Source: Chryseobacterium sp. ZHDP1 (lineage in GTDB: Bacteria; Bacteroidota; Bacteroidia; Flavobacteriales; Weeksellaceae). From it: a DNA stretch of 64,000 nucleotides. The position numbers and the translations under genes were made by a program. Below are positions 25,415-35,062 of the stretch, piece after piece (position 1 is the first letter of the stretch; every line of letters begins with the position of its first letter). The stretch spans positions 1,054,001-1,118,000 of the forward strand of contig NZ_CP075682.1 in NCBI RefSeq assembly GCF_018603435.1, read 5' to 3'. The notes under the pieces are model-generated. The model searched no databases, was not told the origin of the DNA, and was given only the letters and a program-made list of their open reading frames with translations.

Positions 25415-26497
25415 TCAAATTACGATCGTCTGTGTCTTTTTTAATGTCCATTTACCGCTTTTGAAAACAGCTTCTATAAATCCGCCGCCCGCCCCACTTC
25501 CGTAATCGATCAGAAACCGTTCTTTATCATCGGTTTTTTTAATCTTTCCGACATAATCAGGAAACATTCCGAGACGATAATCTGATTCTAAATGAGACTG
25601 TTCTTTTTCTGGATAAATAAGAACTTTTATACTTTCCGGATTCATCTTTTGAAAATAATCGCAGTCAGAAAAATATCCTGCGAAAAAGTAATGGCTTTCA
25701 GAGAAATGAAACTGCTCGTAATCGTCATTCACAATTTGAGAATACAGATCCGAAAACTTTGATTTTTCAGATTTGTACAGGGGATTTTTATCGGTAAAAT
25801 CATTTATTCCGTCTTTATCCGTATCTGCTGAATCCGGATTTAATAAGATTAGTTTTTCAAACAGGTCATTAAAGCGGTCTTTATCGCTGTCTTTTAAAAC
25901 TTCTTTCAGATCAATATCAAAAACCAGCCTGTCTTTTACAGCTTCTTTTGAAGGAGATTCGGGATATGCCCAATTTCCGCTTATTCTTACAAAACTTCCG
26001 GAAAGTATGATGCTGTTTCCGGAAACAAAAATTTCAGGCTGATTTTCATTAAGATGGGTAAACTTACTCAAACCCAGATAATAAGCATTGGGAATATTGT
26101 TTTTAATTTCAAGAAGCCAGTATCCGAACTGGTTTTCACCAATTCCATAGATAAGACCATTTTCTTTCTGAATATTTTTATAATAAAACTGATCGCCGAA
26201 ATTTTTCTTCAGTTCAGAAAATTTCAGGTCATATTCATCCATCCGCTTTTTGCTTTCCTTTTCATCAAAGAAATTACTGTTAATTTCATCCTGTTCTTCC
26301 TCAAAACTTTTAACGTTTGCATCGACAGAAAATTTTACATGTTTCGGATTGGATTTGATAATGGTTTCAGGCTGATCCAACTCAAACTCTTTGTATTGAG
26401 ATTCTTTTTTATTTTCGCTTTCAAAGCAGTTTCTGTCAATTTCATACTGTTTACAGGAAAACAACACAAGAGCAATTAAAATATACGTGAGTTTCAT
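25415..26497 (-). CDS. Lipoprotein with thrombospondin type-3-like calcium-binding segment
   Basis: A 360-residue predicted lipoprotein (LVLFSC, Cys at about 15). Around residues 205-250 it has Asp-rich repeats of the TSP3/EF-hand-like type (DSDKDRFNDLF; NPDSADTDKDGINDFTDKNP), expected to bind calcium. The other parts show no known enzyme domain; the C-terminus contains a GSGAGGGFIEAVF strand-like segment. It is likely on the cell surface or in the periplasm. It is 16 bp from the DNA glycosylase gene on the same strand, but a shared function is unlikely. Confidence 0.7.
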   Translation of the reverse strand: MKLTYILIALVLFSCKQYEIDRNCFESENKKESQYKEFELDQPETIIKSNPKHVKFSVDANVKSFEEEQDEINSNFFDEKESKKRMDEYDLKFSELKKNFGDQFYYKNIQKENGLIYGIGENQFGYWLLEIKNNIPNAYYLGLSKFTHLNENQPEIFVSGNSIILSGSFVRISGNWAYPESPSKEAVKDRLVFDIDLKEVLKDSDKDRFNDLFEKLILLNPDSADTDKDGINDFTDKNPLYKSEKSKFSDLYSQIVNDDYEQFHFSESHYFFAGYFSDCDYFQKMNPESIKVLIYPEKEQSHLESDYRLGMFPDYVGKIKKTDDKERFLIDYGSGAGGGFIEAVFKSGKWTLKKTQTIVI

Positions 26498-26512
26498 GGC
26501 TGATTAATTTTT

Positions 26513-27247
26513 CTAATACAATTTCTGATCTTTTTCACAGAAAAAACTCGTTCTCTTCCCTTTTCCGGTTTCTTTTTTCACAATTTCCAAACCGCATTTC
26601 GGACATTTTTCCTGATGATACACTTCAAAATGTTTTCTCAGGACATTCGCTTTTTTCCATTTCTTAAAATCGAAACTGTAATTTCTGGCTTCTGCAATCA
26701 GTTCCTTTAATTTTTTTGAAGGTAAATTTTTAATAAGCGTTTCAGGATGAACTTCAATTCTGAACAAAGCCTCATTTTTGATAATATTGCCCACTCCCGC
26801 AAAAATATCCTGATCCATCAAAGCATCACAAACCATCATTTCAGGATTTGCTTTCAGCCTTTCTTCTGCCTTTTCGGGATTCCACAGATCGCTCATCACA
26901 TCGGCTTCCCAATCGATATCTTTTAAAAATTTATCTTTTACCGTTTTTACATTGCAGGTATAAAAAAACATTCCGCCGTTCTTAAAGATTAAGCCCAGAC
27001 GAAGATTCTGCGCCTGATCTTTTCTTTCAAATAAGCTGTAAGAACCAAACATCAGCAAATGAATTCGGATATTCGCTTTATCAAAAATTAAAAACGTCTG
27101 CTTTCCGAAGGTTTTGATTTCGCGTAAAAAATGGTCTTTAATTCCTGTTGTTTCAGTAATCGAATTTCCTTTTACCTCCATTACTTTTTCGCCTGCAAAT
27201 TTCTGCAGATCTTCTTTCATCAGAACAATCGGTGGACCTTCGGGCAT
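26513..27247 (-). CDS. Fpg/Nei-family DNA glycosylase (endonuclease VIII-like)
   Basis: A 244-residue base-excision repair enzyme. The start is fixed at 27247 because catalysis needs N-terminal Pro2 and Glu3 (MPEGPP); the longer frame from 27277 would block it. Lys in GKQTFLIFD and the helix-two-turn-helix region (DALMDQDIFAGVGNIIKNEA, with the invariant GVGNIIKNE) are typical of Nei. The C-terminal zinc finger is CPKC ... FFCEKDQ: three cysteines with Asp where the fourth Cys is expected. It excises oxidised pyrimidines from DNA and nicks the strand. It is transcribed alone or with the lipoprotein gene. Confidence 0.88.
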   Translation of the reverse strand: MPEGPPIVLMKEDLQKFAGEKVMEVKGNSITETTGIKDHFLREIKTFGKQTFLIFDKANIRIHLLMFGSYSLFERKDQAQNLRLGLIFKNGGMFFYTCNVKTVKDKFLKDIDWEADVMSDLWNPEKAEERLKANPEMMVCDALMDQDIFAGVGNIIKNEALFRIEVHPETLIKNLPSKKLKELIAEARNYSFDFKKWKKANVLRKHFEVYHQEKCPKCGLEIVKKETGKGKRTSFFCEKDQKLY

Positions 27248-27422
27248 AGAATATGAATTTGAGAATGTACACAACAATTATTTTGCCATGAATTTTTATT
27301 TATTCATAAACGTTTTGGATTTCGGGACAGATTTTTGTGAAGATTGCCGGCAATAATAAATTTAAAACTGGATAAGCCTAAACAAATGACCGGAATGAAT
27401 CTTTTTATGATCATTCCGCTTC

Positions 27423-28340
27423 TCAGTTAAATGAAGCCCTGAATTCTTTCGGGGTTAAATTGGTCTTGCTTTTAAATAATTTATTGAAAGATTGAGAATG
27501 CTCAAAACCAAGCTGATAAGCTATTTCACCAACGGATAAATTGGTAGAGGTTAATATCACTTTAGCCTGTTCAATAATTTTATGATGAATATGTTGCTGC
27601 GTACTCTGTCCCGTTAGCGACTTCAGCATATCACTCAGATAATTGGGCGAAACATGAAGCTGCTCCGAAAGATACTGCACAGACGGAAGTCCTGACTCGA
27701 TGATCTTATGACTGTTGAAATATTCATCAAGCAAAGTTTCCATTTTAACGAGCAAATCATTGCTTGCTTTTTTGCGGGTAAGAAATTGCCTGTTGTAAAA
27801 TCTGTTGCAATAGTTAAGCAATAATTCCAGTTGGGAAACCATGACATCCTGACTGAATTGGTCTATTGAAGTCTGATATTCCTGCTCTATACTTTTGAAA
27901 ATTCCTTCTAACATTTTTTCTTCTTTATCCGATAAATGAAGGGCTTCATTTATAGAATACGAAAAAAAACCATAATCTTTAATGGTTTTGCCCAGCGGAT
28001 AATTCAAAATAAAATCCTGATGAAAAACCAGCCACCAACCCGAAACTTCATAGTTATCTTCGCTGTCAGCCGATAAGACTTGTTGAGGGGCGGTCATTCC
28101 CAATACACCTTCATCGAAATCGTAATAATTTTGACCATACTTTAGTTTTCCCTTCAGATTTTTCTTCAGAGATATTCCGTAAAAATTAAGACTAAAATTT
28201 ACTTTTCCTTTGGTATCAGAACGTCCAATATCATCCATTTTTATTAGACTTATCAGAGGATGCAATGGCTTTGAAAGTCCCAACAGGCTGTGCAGTTCAG
28301 AAACGGAATTTATTTTTATATTCGGTATTTTATTTCCCAT
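27423..28340 (-). CDS. AraC family transcriptional regulator
   Basis: A 305-residue regulator. The N-terminal ~190 residues form a cupin-like sensor (GQNYYDFDEGVLGMTAPQQV). Residues ~215-305 hold the two AraC helix-turn-helix units: VQYLSEQLHVSPNYLSDMLK and VGEIAYQLGFEHSQSFNKLF, ending in the family's NLTPKEFR. It is followed upstream by DoxX and SDR genes on the same strand, a common AraC-SDR-DoxX arrangement in Flavobacteria, so it probably regulates those genes in response to an unknown small molecule. Confidence 0.9.
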   Translation of the reverse strand: MGNKIPNIKINSVSELHSLLGLSKPLHPLISLIKMDDIGRSDTKGKVNFSLNFYGISLKKNLKGKLKYGQNYYDFDEGVLGMTAPQQVLSADSEDNYEVSGWWLVFHQDFILNYPLGKTIKDYGFFSYSINEALHLSDKEEKMLEGIFKSIEQEYQTSIDQFSQDVMVSQLELLLNYCNRFYNRQFLTRKKASNDLLVKMETLLDEYFNSHKIIESGLPSVQYLSEQLHVSPNYLSDMLKSLTGQSTQQHIHHKIIEQAKVILTSTNLSVGEIAYQLGFEHSQSFNKLFKSKTNLTPKEFRASFN

Positions 28341-28409
28341 CTTTCAAACTTATAAAAAATCATTAAAGCAAAACAAAATCCTGTCCTGCTTTAATGATGT
28401 CGATTCTTA

Positions 28410-28781
28410 TTATTTGTCTTTTATAAACAGCCAAGCCCAGGCAATCAGCAAAAACTGAAAAGGCAGCCTTATTATGCTTGCTGTAAAATTCTCGTTACCG
28501 GTTCTGTAATAATCAACACTTTGAGGAATGTGGATTACAAAGAAAAAAACAAGTAACATTACAATAATTAATTGAGCCGACATTGCTCTGGTTTTTAACG
28601 GAATAAGCAGAACCGCCAATGCAATTTCGGCAACGCCGCTTGATAAAATCAGCAGTGAATGCGATGGAAGCCACGAAGGCATCATCGCATTATACTGTTC
28701 CGGTTTAATGAGATGCATCAAACCCATAAGAAAGTAAAAAGCAGCTAAAAGATAAAGCAATATAATTTTTACTTTTTTCAT
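28410..28781 (-). CDS. DoxX family membrane protein
   Basis: A 123-residue integral membrane protein with four predicted membrane helices, starting IILLYLLAAFYFLMGLMHLI and including LLILSSGVAEIALAVLLIPL, the DoxX-like core with a conserved Glu in the second helix. DoxX-type proteins are linked to redox and stress functions, but activity is not defined. It lies 7 bp after the frameshifted SDR gene and upstream of the AraC regulator. Confidence 0.8.
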   Translation of the reverse strand: MKKVKIILLYLLAAFYFLMGLMHLIKPEQYNAMMPSWLPSHSLLILSSGVAEIALAVLLIPLKTRAMSAQLIIVMLLVFFFVIHIPQSVDYYRTGNENFTASIIRLPFQFLLIAWAWLFIKDK

Positions 28782-28788
28782 TTTTTAC

Positions 28789-29603
28789 CTATTGAGCATT
28801 TTCTGAAACTTCTTTCCATTCTTTCCATGTTTCTAGCCTTTTGCTGTAAGCAGGTTCAATCATCATCAAAGGAAGCGATCCTAAAAACAGTCTCAATGGC
28901 GGATTTTCGGCATCTGCCAATTTTAAAATAGCATCGGCAGTTGCTTCCGGATTACCAAAAGACATATTTTTGCTGTTTTCAAGCATAGCGTTCCTTAGTG
29001 TGCTGTACGCCTCGATGGGTTTGCTGTGGCTTGCTGAAGTCGTAGCCCAGTCTGTTGCATAAGCAGCAGGTTCTATTAAGGTTGTTTTGATGCCGAACTG
29101 AGCAACTTCCTGATTTAGAGACTCACATATTCCTTCTACAGCCCATTTTGAAGCATGATAAATACTAAGACTTGGAAACGCCATTACTCCGCCAATACTT
29201 GATACCTGTAAAATGTGTCCCGCTTTTTGGTCTCTCATAATAGGCAAAACGCCTGAATCATCCACAGAGAACCAAATACATTGGTTTCAATTTGCTGCCT
29301 TGCCTCAACTTCAGAAATTTCTTCTACATATCCGAAATGTCCATACCCTGCATTATTAATAAGGATATCTAATTTTCCAAAATGACTGACTACCTTTTCA
29401 ACGGCTGAAAAACAATCTTCTCTATTGTCTACATCTAATGTTACAGGTAATACGGCATCACCATATTCAGATACCAGTTCTTTCAGCGTTTCAGTATTTC
29501 GTGCCGTTGCCGCTACTTTATCTCCTCGCTTCAATGCAGCTTCTGCCCATACTTTTCCAAAACCTTTTGATGCTCCTGTGATCAGCCAGATTTTTGATTC
29601 CAT
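28789..29603 (-). pseudogene. SDR oxidoreductase split by a one-base frameshift
   Basis: Two overlapping frames together make one short-chain dehydrogenase. The first (29603 down to 29235) has the cofactor loop ITGASKGFGK and the NNAG motif, and stops after MIQAFCLL. The second (29265 down to 28789) resumes as VLPIMRDQKAGHILQVSS with the catalytic SIYHASKWAV and IEPAAYATDW. Adding one G in 'caggcgttttgcc' near 29250 restores MIQAVLPIM. It is either a recent pseudogene or a sequence error; nothing else looks decayed. It starts the SDR-DoxX pair beside the AraC gene. Confidence 0.8.
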
Positions 29604-29695
29604 CTTTTTTTTATTTAAATTGTTAATGATGATACAAATTTCAGCCGATCTGTCCGGATATTTGTAGCCAAATCTCAGAATATTGTATCCAAAAA

Positions 29696-30238
29696 CTAGC
29701 GATGAAGTTCTTTAAACATTTCAATATATTTCTCTTTGAACAGCTTTTCGGCATTTTCAGGGAAACGGAAACCATCGGGTCCCACGTAAATCTGTCTGGT
29801 TGCGTGATCTTGATCTGAAATCCTGATCTGGTTGTATTTCGTTAACCACACATCGAAATGCTCAATCAGTTTTGTGGCTTCGTCCAATAATTCAGGAGGT
29901 AAAGCATGACCGTTATTGATGAGCAGATCTCTGATGTGCTGATTGGATTTTAAAATAATTTCATCTTCATAGAATCTGTCATATTCCTGTATTTTGGAAT
30001 ATTTGTTCTGAAAAGCGAGCTTTAAACGGTTCAGATGAATGTAAACCTGTCCTAACAATTCTACCGTATTTTTCCGCCATTCAAAATAAGCCGTATCTTT
30101 TTTGGATAACGCTTCAAATTCCCTTTTCAAAACGGAATTGTATTTTTCTGTTCTTTTGTGAAAGAAATAAGCAATTATTGCGGTGAAAAATCCTGTAACA
30201 ATCGTGCTTCCAAGGATTTGTTTAAAAAATTCGGACAT
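29696..30238 (-). CDS. Membrane-anchored coiled hypothetical protein
   Basis: A 180-residue protein starting at 30238 (MSEFFKQILGSTIVTGFFTA); the frame extends 17 codons upstream but without sense. One N-terminal membrane helix (about 10-26) is followed by a charged, largely helical region (KRTEKYNSVLKREFEALSKK ... YIHLNRLKLAFQNKYSK). The C-terminus has GPDGFRFPENAEKLFKEKY. No known domain. It lies divergently from the dGTPase gene. Confidence 0.6.
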   Translation of the reverse strand: MSEFFKQILGSTIVTGFFTAIIAYFFHKRTEKYNSVLKREFEALSKKDTAYFEWRKNTVELLGQVYIHLNRLKLAFQNKYSKIQEYDRFYEDEIILKSNQHIRDLLINNGHALPPELLDEATKLIEHFDVWLTKYNQIRISDQDHATRQIYVGPDGFRFPENAEKLFKEKYIEMFKELHR

Positions 30239-30396
30239 GATTTCAGTTTTTTGAGTTAATGATCCTAAAATTACGATGAAAATCAGCAAAATGTCACAGG
30301 TATTTTACGGAAAAACAAAAGCGGGAAACACGATATTTTTCAGAAAAATCCTTCCGATTAGTTCGTAAAAAATAAAATTTGAAGTAATTTTGAAAA

Positions 30397-31755
30397 ATGA
30401 TGAACTTAAACCAGATTTTCACGAATCAGCGTACCGGAAACAATCCACAGACAAAGGCTTCAAGAACGGATTTTCAGAGGGATTTTGACAGAATTATTTT
30501 CTCTTCGGCTTTCCGGAGACTGCAGAATAAAACGCAGGTTTTTCCGCTTCCGGGAAGTGTTTTTGTACACAACCGTTTAACGCATTCGCTGGAAGTTTCT
30601 TCTGTCGGAAGAAGTCTGGGAAGTGTCATGGGTGAGTTTATTCACGATGAGTTTAAAAATGATCTTACAGAAGATTCCAAAAACTTTTACCTTCACAATT
30701 TAGGCAACGTTATTGCGGCGGCGTGTCTGTGTCACGATGTCGGAAACCCCGCTTTCGGACATTCCGGAGAAGATGCGATTGCGAGTTATTTTGAAAGAAA
30801 TGAATCTGATTTAAAGCCGAAATTCAACGAAAAAGAATGGGCGGATCTGGTGAATTTTGAGGGAAATGCGAATGCAATAAGAGTTCTGGCGCAGCAACAG
30901 CAGGGAAAAGATGCGGGAGGAATTCAGCTTACCTTTTCTACTTTGGCAAGTATCGCCAAATATCCGTGTGAAGCCATTGCTAAAAAGAAAGGAATCATTC
31001 ACCGTAAAAAGTTCGGATTCTTTCAGAATGAAAAAGATATTTTCCTTGAGATTGCAAAAGGCACAAATTTAATTTCAGAAAGCGAAGAACCTTATATTTT
31101 TAAGCGACATCCTTTTGTCTGGCTGGTTGAAGCTGCAGATGATATCTGTTACAATATTATCGACATGGAAGATGCGCACCGATTGGGAATCGTTTCCACA
31201 GCGGACTGCAAAAACCTGTTCTTTGAATTGGTAAAATCTGAAACAGACGATATAAACAGAGTAAAAGACAAGCTGGATTCCATAGGAAACGAAAACGAAC
31301 AGATTTCTTATTTAAGAGCCAAAGTAATCAATGCATTAATCAACAAATCGATTGAGCTTTATAAAAATAACTTTAATACCATTCTGGAAGGAAATTTAGA
31401 AAAAGGTCTTCTGGACATTTATAAATCTGAGAATAATGCTTTGCAGGATATCGAATCTTTCTCAATAGAAAAAATCTACAACCATAAAGCCGTTGTGGAA
31501 ATTGAAAATGCAGGTTATAATGTAATGTATGAATTGCTGGATCATTTTATTCCCTCCATTCTAAAATCACATGATGAAAGAAAATCTTACGACAAAAAAG
31601 CGTTAAAACTATTACCTAAACAGTTTGTATACGACGATGGAACCGATTACCAGAAAGTTTTGGGTGTGATCGATTTTGTTTCCGGAATGACAGACAATTA
31701 TGCAACCGATCTTTACCGTAAAATTAAAGGAATCGACATCGGAATGACGGTGTAA
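30397..31755 (+). CDS. dgt: Deoxyguanosinetriphosphate triphosphohydrolase (dGTPase)
   Basis: A 452-residue HD-superfamily enzyme that hydrolyses dGTP (often other dNTPs) to the nucleoside and tripolyphosphate in the cytoplasm. Metal-binding HD residues are visible: His63 (NRLTHSLEVS), His113-Asp114 (CLCHDVGNPAFGHSGE), and a later Asp (VEAADDICYNIID). The start FQRDFDRIIFSSAFRRLQ with NKTQVFP is the family signature. The first or second Met (30397 or 30400) can start it. It is monocistronic with its own terminator. Confidence 0.93.
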   Translation: MMNLNQIFTNQRTGNNPQTKASRTDFQRDFDRIIFSSAFRRLQNKTQVFPLPGSVFVHNRLTHSLEVSSVGRSLGSVMGEFIHDEFKNDLTEDSKNFYLHNLGNVIAAACLCHDVGNPAFGHSGEDAIASYFERNESDLKPKFNEKEWADLVNFEGNANAIRVLAQQQQGKDAGGIQLTFSTLASIAKYPCEAIAKKKGIIHRKKFGFFQNEKDIFLEIAKGTNLISESEEPYIFKRHPFVWLVEAADDICYNIIDMEDAHRLGIVSTADCKNLFFELVKSETDDINRVKDKLDSIGNENEQISYLRAKVINALINKSIELYKNNFNTILEGNLEKGLLDIYKSENNALQDIESFSIEKIYNHKAVVEIENAGYNVMYELLDHFIPSILKSHDERKSYDKKALKLLPKQFVYDDGTDYQKVLGVIDFVSGMTDNYATDLYRKIKGIDIGMTV

Positions 31756-31782
31756 TTGCGGTTTAGTTAAATAAAAAAATTA

Positions 31783-31816
31783 AAACTTCTTCAATTTATC
31801 ATTGTTGAAGTTTTTT
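31783..31816 (+). terminator. Rho-independent terminator of dgt
   Basis: AACTTC...CAAT and ATTG...GAAGTT pair with a two-base internal mismatch, followed by six T. Confidence 0.65.
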
Positions 31817-31969
31817 ACGTCTTAAACTGAAGGTAAATTCTTTTTCTCCGTGATAACAACTGCTGATTGTTATAACCGTACCATTCAATTATTTTTCATA
31901 TATTTAAACAGACACGGATGAAAATATTTCATCCGGTCAGAATTTATAAACCATTTAAAAAATCAGATT

Positions 31970-32920
31970 ATGACCTATTTCGGAATTATTGTTTTTATAG
32001 GATTGGTAACCTTGTTTGCTTCTTTTTTCACGGTGAAACAGGAAACCGCAGCCATTGTAGAGCGACTCGGAAAATTCCACTCCGTCCGTCATGCAGGTTT
32101 ACAGCTTAAAATTCCTTATCTGGACAGGATCGCAAAAAGGATGAACCTCAGAATCCAGCAACTGGATGTAATGATTGATACAAAGACTCTGGATAATGTT
32201 TTTGTGAAAATGAAGATTTCCGTTCAGTTTCAGGTGATCAGAACACAGGTTGCGGATGCTTTTTACAGGTTGGAAAGTCCGCACGACCAGATTACATCAT
32301 ATGTTTTTGATGTCGTAAGAGCCGAAGTTCCGAAATTAAAACTGGATGATGTTTTCTTAAAAAAAGATGATATTGCCATCGCTGTAAAAGCAGAACTTCA
32401 GGAAGCGATGCAGAGTTACGGATATGATATCATCAAAGCTCTGGTTACAGATATCGATCCGGATGAGCAGGTAAAACACGCCATGAACAGAATCAACGCT
32501 GCCGAAAGAGAAAAAACGGCAGCAGAATACGAATCTGAAGCCCAGAGAATAAGAATTGTAGCCGTGGCAAAAGCCGAAGCGGAATCTAAAAAACTGCAGG
32601 GACAAGGTATTGCAGACCAGAGAAGAGAAATTGCAAAAGGCCTGGAAGAGTCTGTAAGAATGCTGAACAACGTTAATATCAACTCTCACGAAGCCTCTGC
32701 GCTTATTGTTGTTACGCAGCATTATGACACGCTTCATTCTGTAGGAGCAAGCAACAGAAGCAATCTTGTTTTACTGCCCAATTCGCCCACCGCAGCAAGC
32801 GGAATGCTAAATGATCTTGTGGCCGCCATGACCACTGCCAATACAGTAGGAGAAATGACCAAAGGAAATTATCCTAAACCGCCGAATGATCACGATCACA
32901 ATACAAACAACAGCAGATAA
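31970..32920 (+). CDS. SPFH/Band 7 (stomatin-like) membrane protein
   Basis: A 316-residue protein of the SPFH family. One N-terminal membrane helix (about 2-20) is followed by the Band 7 domain (QETAAIVERLGKFHSVRHAG, then LDRIAKRMNLRIQQLDV), and a long coiled-coil Ala/Glu region (MNRINAAEREKTAAEYESEA). The tail is Pro/Asn/His rich. These proteins form ring-like microdomain scaffolds and work with membrane proteases or channels. Its usual NfeD-like partner is not adjacent. IS1182 copy B is inserted only 4 bp after its stop codon. Confidence 0.88.
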   Translation: MTYFGIIVFIGLVTLFASFFTVKQETAAIVERLGKFHSVRHAGLQLKIPYLDRIAKRMNLRIQQLDVMIDTKTLDNVFVKMKISVQFQVIRTQVADAFYRLESPHDQITSYVFDVVRAEVPKLKLDDVFLKKDDIAIAVKAELQEAMQSYGYDIIKALVTDIDPDEQVKHAMNRINAAEREKTAAEYESEAQRIRIVAVAKAEAESKKLQGQGIADQRREIAKGLEESVRMLNNVNINSHEASALIVVTQHYDTLHSVGASNRSNLVLLPNSPTAASGMLNDLVAAMTTANTVGEMTKGNYPKPPNDHDHNTNNSR

Positions 32921-32924
32921 AGCA

Positions 32925-34653
32925 AAGAAGCCGTCTCACAACTGAGGCGGTTTCTTTGATTAAAACATTTGTAAGATTGACTGTTGTTTTGTATATTTAT
33001 TTGGTAATCAATAACATATATGGGATTTAGGCATTACAATCAAAATCAGTTGGTTTTGTTTCCTCATACTTTTGAGGATTTAATTTCATCGGAACATCCT
33101 GTCCGCATCGTCAATGATGTCTTAGAGAAGATTAATATTTCCAAATTATTAAGCGCTTACCGTAAAGAAGGCAATCCGAGTTACCATCCGGTAATGATGC
33201 TTAAGGTGATGGTTTTTGCATATATGGAAAACATTTATTCGTCAAGAAAAATAGAAAAGGCGATGCGTGAAAATGTTCTTTTTATGTGGCTTTCCAATAT
33301 GAATATTGCTGATCATAACACTATTGCAAGATTCAGAAGTCAGAAATTGCAGTCCGCTTTCAAGGATATTTTTACCCAGGTGGTTTTGCTTTTGGCAGAA
33401 GAAGGATTGATTACTTTAAAGCAAGTCTACACGGACGGTACAAAGATAGAAGCACAAGCCAACCGTTATACTTTTGTTTGGGGAAAATCCATCCAAACCA
33501 ATAAAGAAAAAATGCTTCAACAACTTGAAGAACTTTGGACTTATGCCCAAAGCATCGCTTCGGATGAAGATACAGATCCGCAGCCGCCGGAATTTAAAGA
33601 AATCAGTAAAGAAAAAATCCGGCAGACCGTTGAAAATATTAATCAAAAACTAAGCGGAAAAACTACTTCGGACAAAGGAAAAACCAAAGCAAAAGCGAAG
33701 CTGAATTATATCAAAAACAACTTTGAGAAAAACCTTGAAAAGTATGAGCTGCAGGAGGAAATTTTGAAAGAAAGAGGCTCTTACAGCAAGACCGATACGG
33801 ATGCGACCTTTATGAGAATGAAGGAAGATCATATGAAGAACGGACAGCTCAAACCCGCTTACAATGCGCAGATTTCTACAGAGAATCAGTTTATTCTTAA
33901 TTACACGCTTCATCAAAATCCCACGGATACAACGACTTTAGTGTCGCATTTAGATAATTTTAAAGAAAGTTATGGACAAGAAGTCTTCTCTGCAATAGAA
34001 TCACTCACCGCAGATGCGGGTTACGGGAGTGAAGAAAATTATCAATTGTTAGAAGAACTTAAGATAGAAGCTTTCGTAAAGTACAATACCTTTGATAAAG
34101 AACAGGATGAGCATTATCAAAACAAGCACAAAACCTTTAGCAAAGAGCATTTACATTACAATCGGGAACAGGATTTTTACGTTTGTCCGATGGGACAAAA
34201 AATGGAGAAAACCCATGAAAGTACCACCAAAACGAAAAATGGTTTTATACAAAAACAATCGCATTACCAAGCCAAAAACTGTAGTGGTTGCCCGTTGAGA
34301 AGCAGGTGCCATCAGTCCAAAGAAAACCGCAGTATAGAGCGGAATCACAATCTGGAACGCCACAAAGAACTCGCCCGAAAACGACTGAAAAGCGAAGAAG
34401 GAATACAAAAACGTAAAAAAAGATGCTGCGATGTGGAACCTGTGTTTGCACATCTGAAACACAATCACCATTTTAAACGATTTATGCTCAAATCCATCAA
34501 AAAAGTAGAAATCGAGTTCGGATTACATGCTTTAGCACATAATTTAAGAAAAAAAGTGGCGTAAGATCCACATTTTATTTTAAAAATCAGCCAAAAAATC
34601 CAATCTGAAAAGTTTAATAAAAAAACCGCCTCATGGAAATGAGACGGCTTCTT
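32925..34653 (+). mobile_element. IS1182-family insertion sequence, copy B
   Basis: A 1729-bp element, same length and ends as copy A but on the opposite strand. Left end AAGAAGCCGTCTCACAACTG, right end the inverted AAGAAGCCGTCTCA. Flanks are AAAGCA on the left and TATTGT on the right; no clear direct repeat. It lies between the SPFH stop codon and the DUF4377 gene, disrupting neither frame. Confidence 0.9.
33020..34564 (+). CDS. IS1182-family transposase (copy B)
   Basis: Its 514-residue translation is identical to that of copy A at 7697-9241: N-terminal DUF772-type domain, DDE residues in VYTDGTKIEA, LTADAGYG and CCDVEPVFAHL. All motifs are intact, so it is likely active. The hairpin with T run at the left terminus would limit read-through from the SPFH gene. 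Confidence 0.93.
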   Translation: MGFRHYNQNQLVLFPHTFEDLISSEHPVRIVNDVLEKINISKLLSAYRKEGNPSYHPVMMLKVMVFAYMENIYSSRKIEKAMRENVLFMWLSNMNIADHNTIARFRSQKLQSAFKDIFTQVVLLLAEEGLITLKQVYTDGTKIEAQANRYTFVWGKSIQTNKEKMLQQLEELWTYAQSIASDEDTDPQPPEFKEISKEKIRQTVENINQKLSGKTTSDKGKTKAKAKLNYIKNNFEKNLEKYELQEEILKERGSYSKTDTDATFMRMKEDHMKNGQLKPAYNAQISTENQFILNYTLHQNPTDTTTLVSHLDNFKESYGQEVFSAIESLTADAGYGSEENYQLLEELKIEAFVKYNTFDKEQDEHYQNKHKTFSKEHLHYNREQDFYVCPMGQKMEKTHESTTKTKNGFIQKQSHYQAKNCSGCPLRSRCHQSKENRSIERNHNLERHKELARKRLKSEEGIQKRKKRCCDVEPVFAHLKHNHHFKRFMLKSIKKVEIEFGLHALAHNLRKKVA

Positions 34654-34659
34654 TATTGT

Positions 34660-35007
34660 TTATTTTTTAGTTTTAGATATTTGCTTTACCAAAGTGTATC
34701 TTATGGAAGATCCGTCTGCCGGAGGATTTTCTATTTTTTCTGTTTTTACTTTTAAAACATATTCATAACCCGGTTCATAAGTAAAACCTTCGATATTGGT
34801 ATAAAAATTCGTCCACGAATCTGAAGCGTTTTCTTTTACCTGAAGGCATTTCATGGGTGCAACTCCGGTGCAGTCTGCGGTTTCAGGACCTACAATAAAT
34901 GTCTTTTCGTTCGCAGCAGCAACGTTGGAAGAAGTTGTACATTGCGTAAGAATCATAACAAAAATTGCAGAAAACGTTACTTTTAAAAATGTTGTGAAAT
35001 TTTTCAT
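34660..35007 (-). CDS. DUF4377 domain lipoprotein
   Basis: A 115-residue predicted lipoprotein starting at 35007 (MKNFTTFLKVTFSAIFVMIL, lipobox LTQC at about 23); the upstream Met at 35034 gives a poorer signal. The mature part (VGPETADCTGVAPMKCLQVK ... YTNIEGFTYEPGYEYVLKV) matches my memory of the DUF4377 domain, which often sits next to META/HslJ heat-shock domains. The two cysteines (DCTG, MKCL) could form a disulfide. Function unknown. Confidence 0.75.
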   Translation of the reverse strand: MKNFTTFLKVTFSAIFVMILTQCTTSSNVAAANEKTFIVGPETADCTGVAPMKCLQVKENASDSWTNFYTNIEGFTYEPGYEYVLKVKTEKIENPPADGSSIRYTLVKQISKTKK

Positions 35008-35062
35008 AAATAAAATTTTAGGACTTGGTTGCAATTACTGTGCCGTGAAATGATCTTACAAT

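Noticed and set aside
7608..34653. Composite transposon made by the two IS1182 copies
   Set aside because: The segment between them holds housekeeping genes such as gcvP and dgt, and no target duplication flanks the pair.
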